Assembly: GCF_001613465.1 (NCBI RefSeq)
Contig: NZ_BDCK01000037.1
Location: 1 to 64,000, forward strand
Reading direction: 5' to 3'
DNA length: 64,000 nt
From: Nocardia niwae NBRC 108934 = DSM 45340
Lineage (GTDB): Bacteria; Actinomycetota; Actinomycetes; Mycobacteriales; Mycobacteriaceae
Part shown: piece by piece, positions 53,167 through 61,563 of the stretch
Numbering within the stretch: position 1 is the first letter of the stretch
Layout: each line of letters begins with the position of its first letter
Position numbers and translations under genes: made by a program
The notes under the pieces: model-generated
The model's input: the letters and a program-made list of their open reading frames with translations, nothing else
What the model was told of the DNA's origin: nothing
Databases searched by the model: none

Positions 53167-53502
53167 CTATCCTTCCGGATAGAAGACGAACAGCGTGCAG
53201 CCGGTCGTGGTCCCTGGCACGTGCCACGACCCGGCCGGGGCGTGCAGGAACGTTCCGGCCGGGTAGTCGCGGGCGCCGTCGTTGAACGTGCCCGCCACCA
53301 CGTAGACCTCCTCCGGGCCGGGCTCGTGGACGTCGCGGCGCGGCCACGACGTACCCGGGTCCATCTCCAGCACGTTGGCCTGCGCCCCGGCCGGGCCGGT
53401 CCACAGGGGACGCAGCCGGATACCGGGGAAGAGTTCGCGGACGGGGGATTCCTGGACGGAGGCGGAGGTGTAGCCCTCCTGGGCGAGGATCTCGGGACGC
53501 AT
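53167..53502 (-). CDS. Cupin-domain protein
   Basis: A protein of about 111 residues that folds as a single cupin barrel: PGTSWPRRDVHEPGPEEVYVVAGTFNDGARDYPAGTFLHAPAGSWHVP. The metal-binding residues expected in cupin motif 1 are partly kept (His and Glu in DVHEPGPEEVYVV), and motif 2 has the His (SWHVP). This is the ChrR-like/DUF4437 type. ATG 53502 has GGGAGG very close; GTG 53511 is an alternative. It is divergent from the DJ-1/AraC regulator 71 bp away, which likely controls it. Confidence 0.82.
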   Translation of the reverse strand: MRPEILAQEGYTSASVQESPVRELFPGIRLRPLWTGPAGAQANVLEMDPGTSWPRRDVHEPGPEEVYVVAGTFNDGARDYPAGTFLHAPAGSWHVPGTTTGCTLFVFYPEG

Positions 53503-53573
53503 GCCTCCCACGGTGCCGCGCGCGGCGCGGAAGAGGAAGTGTCCGATCAGACATCGAAGGGTACTTTTGTGCC

Positions 53574-54509
53574 ATGCATCGCGTGGTGGCTCTGGTGCGG
53601 CCGGTGCAGTCGACATTCGAGCTGGGCTGCGCCGCAGAGGTCTTCGGCACAAACCGGACCGGGGTGCCGCAGTACTACGAATTCGAGGTGTGCACGGAGA
53701 CGCCCGGCCCGGTGCCGACGACGGCCGGATACGCACTGTCGGTGTCGCGGGGACTGTCGGCGCTCGCGTCCGCCGACACCGTGCTGATCCCGGGCTGGGC
53801 GCCGGTGGAGGCGCCGCTGTCCGCCCGCGTGCGCCGAGCCCTGCTGCGAGCACACGCGCGTGGGGCACGGCTGGTCACCATCTGCTCGGGTGTCTTCGCG
53901 CTGGCACGCACGGGCTTACTGGACGGACGCTCGGCGACGACGCACTGGGCGCGCGCCGCGCAACTCGAGCGGGAGTTCCCCCGGGTGCGCGTGGAGCCGG
54001 ACGTGCTCTACGTGGACCACGGCGACGTCGCCACGAGCGCTGGGGCGGGCGCGGGTATCGACCTGTGCCTGCACCTGGTCCGGCGGGACCACGGGGCAGC
54101 ACACGCGGCGCTGATCGCACGTCACATGGTGATGCCACCGCACCGCGAGGGCGGCCAGGCGCAGTACGCGCCGCCCCCGCCGCCCACGGACGCGCTCGAC
54201 GGAGTGCTCGAATGGGCCGGCGCGCGCCTCGGGACGCCGTTGTCGGTGCGCGATCTGGCCGCGCATCTCAACGTCTCGCCCCGCACGCTGGCCCGGCGCT
54301 TCGCCGATCAGCTCGGCACGAGCCCGGGTGCGTGGCTGCTGTCACGGCGGGTGGCCGAGGCGCGCACCCTGTTGGAGGAGACCGACCTGCCGGTGGAGGC
54401 GATCGCGGCACGCGTCGGCCTGGCCTCGGCGGTCAACCTCCGCCGCCGCTTCCGCACCCAGGTGGGCACCACTCCGGGCGCCTACCGGCGGGCGTTCCGG
54501 GGCCCGTGA
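53574..54509 (+). CDS. GlxA-type regulator: DJ-1/PfpI domain plus AraC HTH
   Basis: A 311-residue regulator. The N-terminal DJ-1/PfpI-like domain (about 1-180) has the nucleophile-elbow position VTICSGVFALARTGLLDGRSATTHW with Cys. The C-terminal AraC double HTH (about 205-311) is LSVRDLAAHLNVSPRTLARRFADQLGTSPGAWLLSRRVAEARTLLEETDLPVEAIAARVGLASAVNLRRRFRTQVGTTPGAYRR. Divergent from the cupin, its likely target. The DJ-1 domain is probably a ligand sensor, not an enzyme. Confidence 0.92.
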   Translation: MHRVVALVRPVQSTFELGCAAEVFGTNRTGVPQYYEFEVCTETPGPVPTTAGYALSVSRGLSALASADTVLIPGWAPVEAPLSARVRRALLRAHARGARLVTICSGVFALARTGLLDGRSATTHWARAAQLEREFPRVRVEPDVLYVDHGDVATSAGAGAGIDLCLHLVRRDHGAAHAALIARHMVMPPHREGGQAQYAPPPPPTDALDGVLEWAGARLGTPLSVRDLAAHLNVSPRTLARRFADQLGTSPGAWLLSRRVAEARTLLEETDLPVEAIAARVGLASAVNLRRRFRTQVGTTPGAYRRAFRGP

Positions 54510-54754
54510 TTCTGCGGTGCGCTGCCGCGTCGATATCTTCCCGAGCAGGTCGCCTGCCGACAACATTGCGACGGACGCGTAACCGGCCGGTCGCTCACCG
54601 AAGTTTCGACGCGGACCCGCCCTCGATCCCGCACGATCACTGCGGGCGCGGGACCGACCCCGCTCGGATCAGCGACCCGCCATGCGGTCTTCCCTGGGTC
54701 CACGGCGAAAATCCGACGGTTCTCGCGCGATGCCCCGCTCTGGTCGCGAAACGC

Positions 54755-55342
54755 TCAGCCGCCCGGCCGCTCACTCGCGGGCAGGCGGCAGCCCACGGTC
54801 GCGGTGATGGTCATCGACCGGGCGTCGGCGAACACCGACAGCTCGGTGTTGCTGTCCCATTCCGCCGCATCCGAGCCCGCGAAGCCGACGTGCCGGTCCG
54901 GCGACGACGCAGCGGCGGGCAGCATGTCCGTCGCGCCGACGGCCGCGGCCAGGGCGCGGGCCGTCTCCTGGAAACCGGGCCATGCTTCCTGCGGCAGCGA
55001 CCCCTCGGCCCGGTGGCGCGGGAGGACGACACGCCTGCCCCCGGTGTGCTCGTACGGCCCGTAACAGGGCCCCAGCGCACGATCCTCGCTCCGGCTCCAC
55101 CGTAATCCCGGTTCGATCGCCGACGCGGCGGCCGCGATCCGCTCGGCCACCGACGCCACTTGCTGCTCGGCCACCTCGGACGACGGCAACCCGGCCAATA
55201 CGGTTGCGGCAGCGGTGATCTCCTCGGCCGACGGCGGAGGGGCGGGTTCACCGAGGAGGGTCGCGCATCCGCCCGTCGAAACCGCCACAGCGAGCGCGGC
55301 GGAGCAGCACAGGGCGGCGCGCGGCCATCGCGGAACGGTCAT
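54755..55342 (-). CDS. LppA-family lipoprotein
   Basis: A 195-residue lipoprotein. The signal peptide ends in lipobox TGGC (Cys near 26). The mature domain resembles the mycobacterial LppA/LppB group: SEVAEQQVASVAERI, GLRWSRSED, LGPCYGPYEHTGGRRVVLPRH, QEAWPGFQETARALAAAVGATD and a terminal GCRLP. The Cys in LGPCYGPY and GCRLP may pair in a disulfide. ATG 55342 has GGGAGG five bases upstream. Function unknown. It is divergent from the TetR gene at 55522. Confidence 0.85.
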   Translation of the reverse strand: MTVPRWPRAALCCSAALAVAVSTGGCATLLGEPAPPPSAEEITAAATVLAGLPSSEVAEQQVASVAERIAAAASAIEPGLRWSRSEDRALGPCYGPYEHTGGRRVVLPRHRAEGSLPQEAWPGFQETARALAAAVGATDMLPAAASSPDRHVGFAGSDAAEWDSNTELSVFADARSMTITATVGCRLPASERPGG

Positions 55343-55494
55343 CGGCGCCTCCCACTCTCCCGCGGCCGCACGATGCGAGCTCGTCTCCGGCGCAATCCTA
55401 TTCGCCGGGCAAGGCCCGGATCGCGACGCGTGGCCTGTGCGCACGGACACGACCGGCGCGATGCGGCGACGAGCAGCAACGCAACATTGACACG

Positions 55495-55523
55495 ATGAAA
55501 CAATCTTTCTACTCTTGTTTCAT
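55495..55523. promoter_or_regulatory. Candidate TetR operator overlapping the TetR start
   Basis: A perfect 9-bp inverted repeat, ATGAAACAA (55495-55503) and TTGTTTCAT (55515-55523), with an 11-base spacer. The right arm overlaps the start codon ATG 55522. It is strikingly AT-rich for this genome. If translation started at ATG 55495 the whole dyad would be coding, which is unlikely. Binding here would directly repress the TetR-MpaB pair. Confidence 0.7.
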
Positions 55524-56184
55524 GACGGATCGGGCCGACGGCGTCGACGAGCGGATCATGGACGCCGCGCTGGACCGCATCCTGCAGTTCGGCATCCGCC
55601 GGGCCGGCCTCGAGGACATCGCCCGCACGGCCGGGCTCAGCCGGATCACCATCCACCGCCGGTTCGCGGGCAAGGACAACCTGATCGAAGCGGTGCTCGC
55701 CCGGGAGACCCGCCGCATGCTCGCCGAGGTCACCGCGATCGCCGCCACCGCCGACGACGTGGACGCCCAGATCGAGAACACGATGCTGTACGTCCTCTTG
55801 CAGACCCGCATCCATCGGCTGGTCACCCAACTGCTGCGGGTCGCGCCCGACGAGGCGCTGCGCTTCTCCACCGTGCAGGGCGAACGCCTCGTGTCCATCG
55901 GCATCGAGTACATCGTCGGCATGCTCACCCATGCCCAATCCGCCGGCCTCATCGAGGCGTACGACCCGCACCCGGTCGCCGAACTCGTCGCCCGCCTCGC
56001 CCACTCACTGCTGCTCACCCCCGGGGGCGGCAGCGTCGACTTCACCGACGACGAGCGCGCCCGCGCCTTCGTCCGCACCACCATCGTGCCGCTGATCAAA
56101 CACGGCATCACCCACCCCGACGAGGAGCCAGCTCATGACCACGTCCGCGACCGTCCCGGCACGGCACCCCGACCGGCCCCGTAA
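55522..56184 (+). CDS. TetR-family regulator
   Basis: A repressor of about 220 residues. HTH: ALDRILQFGIRRAGLEDIARTAGLSRITIHRRFAGKDNLIEAV (about residues 15-57). ATG 55522 is preferred over ATG 55495 because the latter lies in the operator dyad. Its end overlaps the MpaB-family gene by 50 bp, so the two are co-transcribed and coupled. In Nocardia and Mycobacterium, TetR genes commonly sit just upstream of DUF2236 oxygenases. Confidence 0.9.
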   Translation: MTDRADGVDERIMDAALDRILQFGIRRAGLEDIARTAGLSRITIHRRFAGKDNLIEAVLARETRRMLAEVTAIAATADDVDAQIENTMLYVLLQTRIHRLVTQLLRVAPDEALRFSTVQGERLVSIGIEYIVGMLTHAQSAGLIEAYDPHPVAELVARLAHSLLLTPGGGSVDFTDDERARAFVRTTIVPLIKHGITHPDEEPAHDHVRDRPGTAPRPAP

Positions 56185-57358
56185 GGCGCCCGGACTGGGC
56201 CCGTTCTCCGCGTTGCTGCGCATCGGGAAGCCTTCTCCGCAGCGCTGGCAACTGCTGGGTGAATCCCTGCTGGTCGGCGACGAGCCGATGGACCGCCTCG
56301 TCGAGTGGATGTACGCCGAAGGCATGGCCGTCACCCGGCCGTTGTTCGAGCAGGCACTCCGGTCGGGCATCGACAGCATTCCCGGCGCTCCCGGACCGCT
56401 GCGCGCGTTCTTCGACGTCGTCGAGGACACCCCCGCCTGGGTCGACCCCGAGCTGCTGCGCGACGGCGAGCGCGTGTTCCGCTCGGGCGGCAACGACGGG
56501 CTGTATTTCGCTCGCGACGTCTCGTTCATCGGTGGCTATCTGGCCTCCGGCTTCAACAAAACGCTCCTGCGCACCGGAGCCTTGGAGAAGGGCCCGGCCC
56601 GCCGGTTCGCCGAAACCCTCCAATGGGCGATGGACGTGTCCACCGAGAACGGAATGGACCGTTACGGCGTCGGCTACCGCTCCACCCTGCATGTACGGCT
56701 GATCCACTCCCTGGTCCGGCGGCACGTCGGCGCCATGCCCGATTGGCGCACCGAGGAATGGGGTCTGCCGATCAATCAGACCGACATGGCCGCCACCCTC
56801 GTCGGCGCCCTGCTCGCACCAGTCGTCGGCGGCATGGCGCTCGGCGTCATCCTCTCCGCGCGCGAACTGACCGCCGCCGCGCACCTGACCCGCTACGTGG
56901 GCTGGCTCATCGGCGTCGAGGATCAGTGGCTGCCCACCGGTTTCCGCGACGGCATCGCCATCCTGGATCACTGCCTGACCGCCATCACCAACCCCGACGA
57001 GACCAGCCGTCAGCTCGCCCGGCCCATGGCCGACGATCCGCTGAACTGGTCCTACCCCAATCTGCCCACGCTGCGAGGCCGCCTCGCCCGCGCCCAGCAC
57101 CTGTCGGTCAGCAGCGCCTTCCTCGGGCCCACGGCGATGCGGATTCTCGGGCTGCCCGCCTACGTCCCGCCGTGGTATCCCGCCTTGCGAATTCCCGTCA
57201 ATCTCGTCCGCACCGCGTATACCCACCTGACCCCCGGCGGGCTCGACCGCGCCGCCATCCAGGGCCGCAGGCAGCAAGAAGCCTTCCTGCAACGCCTGAT
57301 CGGCGAAACCAGCGCCACCATCGGCCACTCCGCACCACCACTGGAACGCACTGCCTGA
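56135..57358 (+). CDS. MpaB/latex-clearing-protein-like oxygenase (DUF2236)
   Basis: A 407-residue all-alpha heme-protein family member. Family features: LLVGDEPMDRLVEWMY near the N-terminus, GNDGLYFARDVSFIGGYLASGFNKTLLRTGAL (about 113-145), and the Arg-x2-His core HVRLIHSLVRRHV (about 189-201) that in Lcp surrounds the heme. Family members include Lcp (rubber oxygenase) and MpaB. There is no signal peptide, so it is cytoplasmic or membrane-associated. It overlaps the TetR gene by 50 bp and is probably self-contained with it. The substrate is likely hydrophobic (terpenoid or lipid). Confidence 0.85.
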   Translation: MTTSATVPARHPDRPRKAPGLGPFSALLRIGKPSPQRWQLLGESLLVGDEPMDRLVEWMYAEGMAVTRPLFEQALRSGIDSIPGAPGPLRAFFDVVEDTPAWVDPELLRDGERVFRSGGNDGLYFARDVSFIGGYLASGFNKTLLRTGALEKGPARRFAETLQWAMDVSTENGMDRYGVGYRSTLHVRLIHSLVRRHVGAMPDWRTEEWGLPINQTDMAATLVGALLAPVVGGMALGVILSARELTAAAHLTRYVGWLIGVEDQWLPTGFRDGIAILDHCLTAITNPDETSRQLARPMADDPLNWSYPNLPTLRGRLARAQHLSVSSAFLGPTAMRILGLPAYVPPWYPALRIPVNLVRTAYTHLTPGGLDRAAIQGRRQQEAFLQRLIGETSATIGHSAPPLERTA

Positions 57359-57612
57359 CCTCCCGGCCGGTCGCCCGGGACAGCACACCATTTCGCGAGG
57401 CCGGCCGTCTCGCGGAGCAGATTTCCGAACGGATGGACGCGAGCGGATCTCGCGGTGACCGGACGGGTATCAACCGCGCAGGCGCCGCCGGACGGGACGA
57501 AGTGCGTCGTCCATGTGCCCGCTCCCCGGAGATCACCCCCGACGACCGAACGACGTTCTCCCGAAACTGTTCCGGGACGGCCACGACTGATCTCGGCCAC
57601 ACCGCTGGACGG

Positions 57613-58143
57613 GTGCATCCCCACGCCGACCTGCTCGACGCCTGCCGCACCGGGCAGTCGACCTTCCACGCGACCGGAGGATTCCAGGCGGCGATCCCGG
57701 CCCGCCTCGTCCGTTCGCCGGCCGAGGTCACTCGCGGCATACGCCGCATGGAACTCGTCGAGGAGCTGGACCTGCCCGATGGCGGGACATGTCCCTGGGA
57801 GTCGTTGCGCGACATCGGATTGGGAACCACCGACACGGACGCCGCGACGAACGCCGCCGCCGATGTCGCCGGGTATTACGCCGCCGGGCTCCGCGTTCTG
57901 CACGAGGCACGGGATACCGGCTTGTCAACACGCCCTGATACCGACGCCGCATCGACAGCCCCGAGCACCCGCGCCGCGGAACCGATCCCAGTTCACCGGC
58001 TGCTGGGCAGACCTGGACGAACAACCCGCGGCAGGCCGGAAGGCAGTCGTCCCGCCCAGCAAACCCCGCCGGACATTCGGACCACGCACCGCACGAGTAT
58101 GCGCGGTTGTCGACAACGTCACCGGTCGAGCTATCTACACTGA
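57613..58143 (+). CDS. Possible orphan CDS or decaying gene, no family recognised
   Basis: From GTG 57613 to about 57935 this frame has strong actinobacterial codon bias and a protein-like composition: VHPHADLLDACRTGQSTFHA, AIPARLVRSPAEVTRGIRR, MELVEELDLPDGG, WESLRDIGLG, AAADVAGYYAAGLRVLHEA. After about 57935 the frame loses that character (many Thr/Arg/Pro). This suggests a small unrecognised protein or the start of a frameshifted gene. There is no good ribosome binding site. I cannot name a function. It lies between the MpaB-like gene and the hypothetical protein at 58204. Confidence 0.35.
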   Translation: MHPHADLLDACRTGQSTFHATGGFQAAIPARLVRSPAEVTRGIRRMELVEELDLPDGGTCPWESLRDIGLGTTDTDAATNAAADVAGYYAAGLRVLHEARDTGLSTRPDTDAASTAPSTRAAEPIPVHRLLGRPGRTTRGRPEGSRPAQQTPPDIRTTHRTSMRGCRQRHRSSYLH

Positions 58144-58203
58144 CAACGCTGACTATCACCGGGTCGACGCCTTGTCCGAAACCACACTTCGACGGAGAAG
58201 CTT

Positions 58204-58878
58204 ATGTCCGGCCGACGAAATCCCAAGCGCAACAGCAGCACACGTCATCCGGACCCGGCGCCGGCGATACGGTATCCGGCCCGCGCCGTCCTCGACATGC
58301 TGCTGCCGGCCATGATCACGCGCCGCAGCAGCGCGCCGAGTCTCGACACCGGGCTGGTCCACATCTGGGGTTTCACCGGCACCGGCGAGGAGGACTCCGC
58401 GAGCGCGGCAGGTTTCGCGGAATTCTCACCCAACGACAGCCCCACCGTCGCGGGTTCCCCCATCCTGGACATCGCCGGCCGGATGATGGCAGGGATGAAC
58501 GGCCGCCTGTGGGGATTCGGGCTGGCCCACCAAGCGGCCGCGGACACGATCGTGCACGGGATCGACAATCAGCCGGACATGCCGACCGCCCCTGCGGACG
58601 AACTCGAGGACCCTTCCACCACCGAGGAAGTCTGGGCCGCGAGCATCTTCGACGCCCGCGGACGAGAGATCACCCAACTGCGCTATGTTCACCTGCCCGA
58701 ACTCGAGCCCATCACCTTCGACAGCGACACCCTGGACCAGCGCAGCACCATTCACGACTGGATCGACCGCGTCCAGACCGGAGTCATCTCCGCGCACGTC
58801 TGGGCCGCAGCCCTGGCCCTGGATGCGCAGCGCAACCGAGCCGTCCTCGCGCAACTGGAACAGCGGCTGCTGAGCTGA
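58204..58878 (+). CDS. Hypothetical protein
   Basis: A 224-residue protein not assigned to a family. It has a basic N-terminus (SGRRNPKRNSSTRHP), then a segment with small residues (FTGTGEEDSASAAGFAEF), a MAGMNGRLWGFGLAHQAAADTIVHGI stretch, and an acidic middle (APADELEDPSTTEEVW). The C-terminus is helical and charged (IDRVQTGVISAHVWAAALALDAQRNRAVLAQLEQRLL). Codon bias supports it as a real gene. ATG 58204 has GAGAAGC upstream. No membrane helix or signal peptide. Confidence 0.6.
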   Translation: MSGRRNPKRNSSTRHPDPAPAIRYPARAVLDMLLPAMITRRSSAPSLDTGLVHIWGFTGTGEEDSASAAGFAEFSPNDSPTVAGSPILDIAGRMMAGMNGRLWGFGLAHQAAADTIVHGIDNQPDMPTAPADELEDPSTTEEVWAASIFDARGREITQLRYVHLPELEPITFDSDTLDQRSTIHDWIDRVQTGVISAHVWAAALALDAQRNRAVLAQLEQRLLS

Positions 58879-59668
58879 CCGCGGCCGGGAAACACTTGCG
58901 CGCGGTGGGATCCGAGTACCACTCGAGTGAACCACTTCGCACACCACCCGTCGCTCCGGCGTGCACCATGCGCGTTTCGGCTGCTCTACGCCGTTGCCGG
59001 CGGTTTCGACGCCACCCGGGCGCCCGTTGCGGGCCGTGACCCAGGCGCAAACCACCGAGCCCGGTGTCTTGCTCCCGCCCGGTGCACGGGCAGCAGGGCT
59101 TGCGGAAGCGGGCGCAGGATCCGCGCCGGCGGCCCTCGATCGACGCGCTCACCCAGCAGTGCGCCGTCGATGGCGGCCGTGCAGTCGGCCATCACGCGAG
59201 ATCCCGTGGTGACGTAGCGGTTACGCGCGTTCAGCGATCAACTCGTCGGCTTGAACCGCTGATCCGACGACCCGAGCCGGCCTTCCCGTCGCCGCGCCAG
59301 TGGCACAACACAACCCAGGCGGTGCGACAGGCAGACGACTCCCCCGGCGAGCGCGTGCCGCCGAGCCCTCCTCCCGCAGCATCACCGCCATGCCCGCGCT
59401 TCCCCGGAATCCTCCACCGAACGCCCCTCGAGCAGGAACTTGCGCGCCGCACCGAGCAGGGCGTTGCGTGCGCTACAGCGGCCGGTACAGCTGCACCACT
59501 GCCTCGACGTCATCAGCCCTCCCCTACCTACGGGGCAGAAATCATAACTGATGTCGTCATCAATTATGATTTGCACGCCCGGAAGGAATCTGATCAAATC
59601 ATCAATATCGCTTGACAGAAATCTCCATCTTGACTGATGATCTCATCACAAACTATGTGGAGGTGGCC
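58879..59668. other. Long intergenic region before the aromatic operon
   Basis: About 790 bp. From 58900 to 59500 several short frames exist on both strands, none with a consistent codon bias or a recognisable family; it may hold gene remnants. From 59530 to 59650 it becomes strongly AT-rich and carries three evenly spaced dyads, the operator region of the downstream catabolic operon. No regulator gene is adjacent. Confidence 0.45.
59549..59648. promoter_or_regulatory. Three phased TGATG-N4-CATCA operators
   Basis: Site 1 is TGATGTCGTCATCA (59549-59562), site 2 is TGATCAAATCATCA (59591-59604, one mismatch) and site 3 is TGATGATCTCATCA (59635-59648). Centres are 42 and 44 bp apart, about four helical turns each, so all lie on one DNA face. 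Site 3 ends 20 bp before the hydrolase GTG. This array points to cooperative or looped control of the aromatic operon by a dimeric regulator encoded elsewhere. Confidence 0.7.
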
Positions 59669-60538
59669 GTGACAAGCACTGACAACGGAGTCGAGGCCGG
59701 GCGGACGGTCCGGGTCGGCGACCGCGACATCTACTTCACCGAGGCCGGCGCGGGCCCGGTTGTCGTGCTGCTGCACGGCGGCGGCCCCGGCGCCTCCGGC
59801 ATGTCGAACTACTCGCGCAACATCGAGGCTCTGGCCGGGAAGTTCCGGGTGATCGTCCCCGACATGCCCGGCTACGGGCGCTCGTCCAAGCGGGTCGACC
59901 ACACCGACCCGTTCGGCGATCTCGCCTCGGCGGTCGGCGGCCTGCTCGACGCGCTGGGCGTGACCCGCGCCCATCTGATCGGCAACTCCTACGGCGGTGC
60001 TGCGGCGCTGCGGCTGGCGATGGACCGGCCGGAGAAGGTGGACCGAATGATTCTCATGGGCCCCGGGGGTGTGGGCACCACCCGCGCGCTGCCGACCAAG
60101 GGTCTGCAGTCGCTGCTGAGCTACTACACCGGAGCGGGACCGAGCCGGGAGAAGCTCGCGCAGTTCTTGCGCGACCACCTGGTCGACGACGCGAGCGCGA
60201 TCACCGAGGACATGATCGACAACCGCTACCAGGCCAGTCTCGACCCAGCGGTGATCGCGAACCCGCCGCTGCAGCGCCCGTCCGGGCCGGGCGCGCTGCG
60301 CACGGTGTGGCGGATGGACTTCACCCGCGATCCGCGGCTCGGCAAGGTCCAGCAGCCCACCCTGGTCGTGTGGGGCGCCGCGGACCAGGTGAACCGGCCC
60401 AGCGGAGCCCGCATGCTGGCCGACCGCATGCCGAACTGCGACGTCTACCTGGCCGCGCGCACCGGTCACTGGGTGCAGTGGGAACGCGCGGAACTGTTCA
60501 ACAATCTCGCCGCGACCTTCCTCGGAGAGTCACGATGA
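59669..60538 (+). CDS. Meta-cleavage product C-C hydrolase (MhpC/BphD/HsaD-like)
   Basis: A 289-residue alpha/beta hydrolase that splits ring-fission products. Oxyanion region LLHGGGPGASGMSNYSRNI (about residues 30-48), nucleophile Ser in GNSYGG (near 106), the acid in GAADQVNR (near 237) and the His in TGHWVQWE (near 265). The GGGPGASG and NSYGG features are typical of BphD/HsaD/MhpC. GTG 59669 has GGAGG five bases upstream. ATGA overlap with the dioxygenase. It cleaves the product of the next enzyme. Confidence 0.92.
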   Translation: MTSTDNGVEAGRTVRVGDRDIYFTEAGAGPVVVLLHGGGPGASGMSNYSRNIEALAGKFRVIVPDMPGYGRSSKRVDHTDPFGDLASAVGGLLDALGVTRAHLIGNSYGGAAALRLAMDRPEKVDRMILMGPGGVGTTRALPTKGLQSLLSYYTGAGPSREKLAQFLRDHLVDDASAITEDMIDNRYQASLDPAVIANPPLQRPSGPGALRTVWRMDFTRDPRLGKVQQPTLVVWGAADQVNRPSGARMLADRMPNCDVYLAARTGHWVQWERAELFNNLAATFLGESR

Positions 60539-61563
60539 GCGATTTCCCGCGCCCGAGCACCGACGACTCGGTCTACGGCGCCGTCCACCTCGGCTATCTG
60601 GCGGTACAGTCGCGGCGACTGCCCGACTGGGAGCGGTTCGGCGCGTTGGCGATCGGCCTGCACGCCGATCGACTCGACGCCGACACCCTGCGATTCCGTC
60701 TCGATGACCGCGCCTGCCGTTTCCTGATCCAGCGCGGCCCCGCCGAAGATGTGATCGCCTTGGGCTGGCAGGTCGACGACCATGAGACATTCGACCGCAT
60801 CCTCGCCCGGGTCAGCGACCGCGGCGTACCGATCGAAGAAGGCGCCGCCGAGGAGACCGCGCTGCGCGGGGTGGAACGGCTGTGGCGCTTCCCCGGCCCG
60901 AAAGGCATCGCCACCGAGATCTTCACCACCGCACTGACCACCCCGGAGCCGCTGCGCATGCTCGGTTCCGGCTGGGTCACCGGCGAAGCCGGCCTGGGCC
61001 ACGTCGCGATCGTGTCGCGGGAACCGGAATCGATGCACGCCTACTACCGCACCCTGTTCGATTCGCGGCTCTCGGATTTCATCGACGAGAACATCTCCGG
61101 GCTGAAGATGAAGATCCGCTTCCTGCGGGTCAACGAACGCCACCACTCCATCGCCGTAGCCAACATTCGCGGCATCAAGATCGATCCGATCCGCACCCGG
61201 GTCCAGCACGTCAACATTCAGGCCGCCACCCTCGAGGACATGCTCGCCGCCTACGGCCGTGTCACCGATCTCGGGTTTCGGATGGCGTGGACGGTCGGGC
61301 AGCACACCAACGACCGCGAACTGTCGTTCTACTGCGTCACTCCGTCGGGTTTCGAACTCGAGGTGGGCTGGAACCCGGTCGTCATCACCCCGGAACTCGA
61401 CGCCGCATGGGCGGCGACGACGTATCAGGGCATCAGCATCTGGGGGCATCACACCGTGTCGGAGACCCCACTGGACAAGCTCGCCCAGCTGCGCACCGCG
61501 GCCGCCCGGCTGCGCACCCCGGAGATCACCGTCCCCGAACTCACCGGAAGCGTTGTCAGATGA
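60535..61563 (+). CDS. Extradiol ring-cleavage dioxygenase (type I, VOC fold)
   Basis: A 342-residue two-domain extradiol dioxygenase of the BphC/HsaC type that opens catechols at the meta position. The Fe(II) ligands in the C-terminal domain are His156 (GLGHVAIV), His225 (RVQHVNIQ) and Glu276 (FELEVGW). Active-site acid/base residues around VNERHHSIAV are also present. The N-terminal domain is the degenerate non-catalytic copy. It overlaps both neighbours at ATGA and acts between hydroxylase and hydrolase. Confidence 0.93.
   Translation: MSDFPRPSTDDSVYGAVHLGYLAVQSRRLPDWERFGALAIGLHADRLDADTLRFRLDDRACRFLIQRGPAEDVIALGWQVDDHETFDRILARVSDRGVPIEEGAAEETALRGVERLWRFPGPKGIATEIFTTALTTPEPLRMLGSGWVTGEAGLGHVAIVSREPESMHAYYRTLFDSRLSDFIDENISGLKMKIRFLRVNERHHSIAVANIRGIKIDPIRTRVQHVNIQAATLEDMLAAYGRVTDLGFRMAWTVGQHTNDRELSFYCVTPSGFELEVGWNPVVITPELDAAWAATTYQGISIWGHHTVSETPLDKLAQLRTAAARLRTPEITVPELTGSVVR

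Noticed and set aside
53503..53573. Short TGTC/GACA dyad in the cupin/GlxA-type divergent region
   Set aside because: Only four-base arms; too weak to call an operator.
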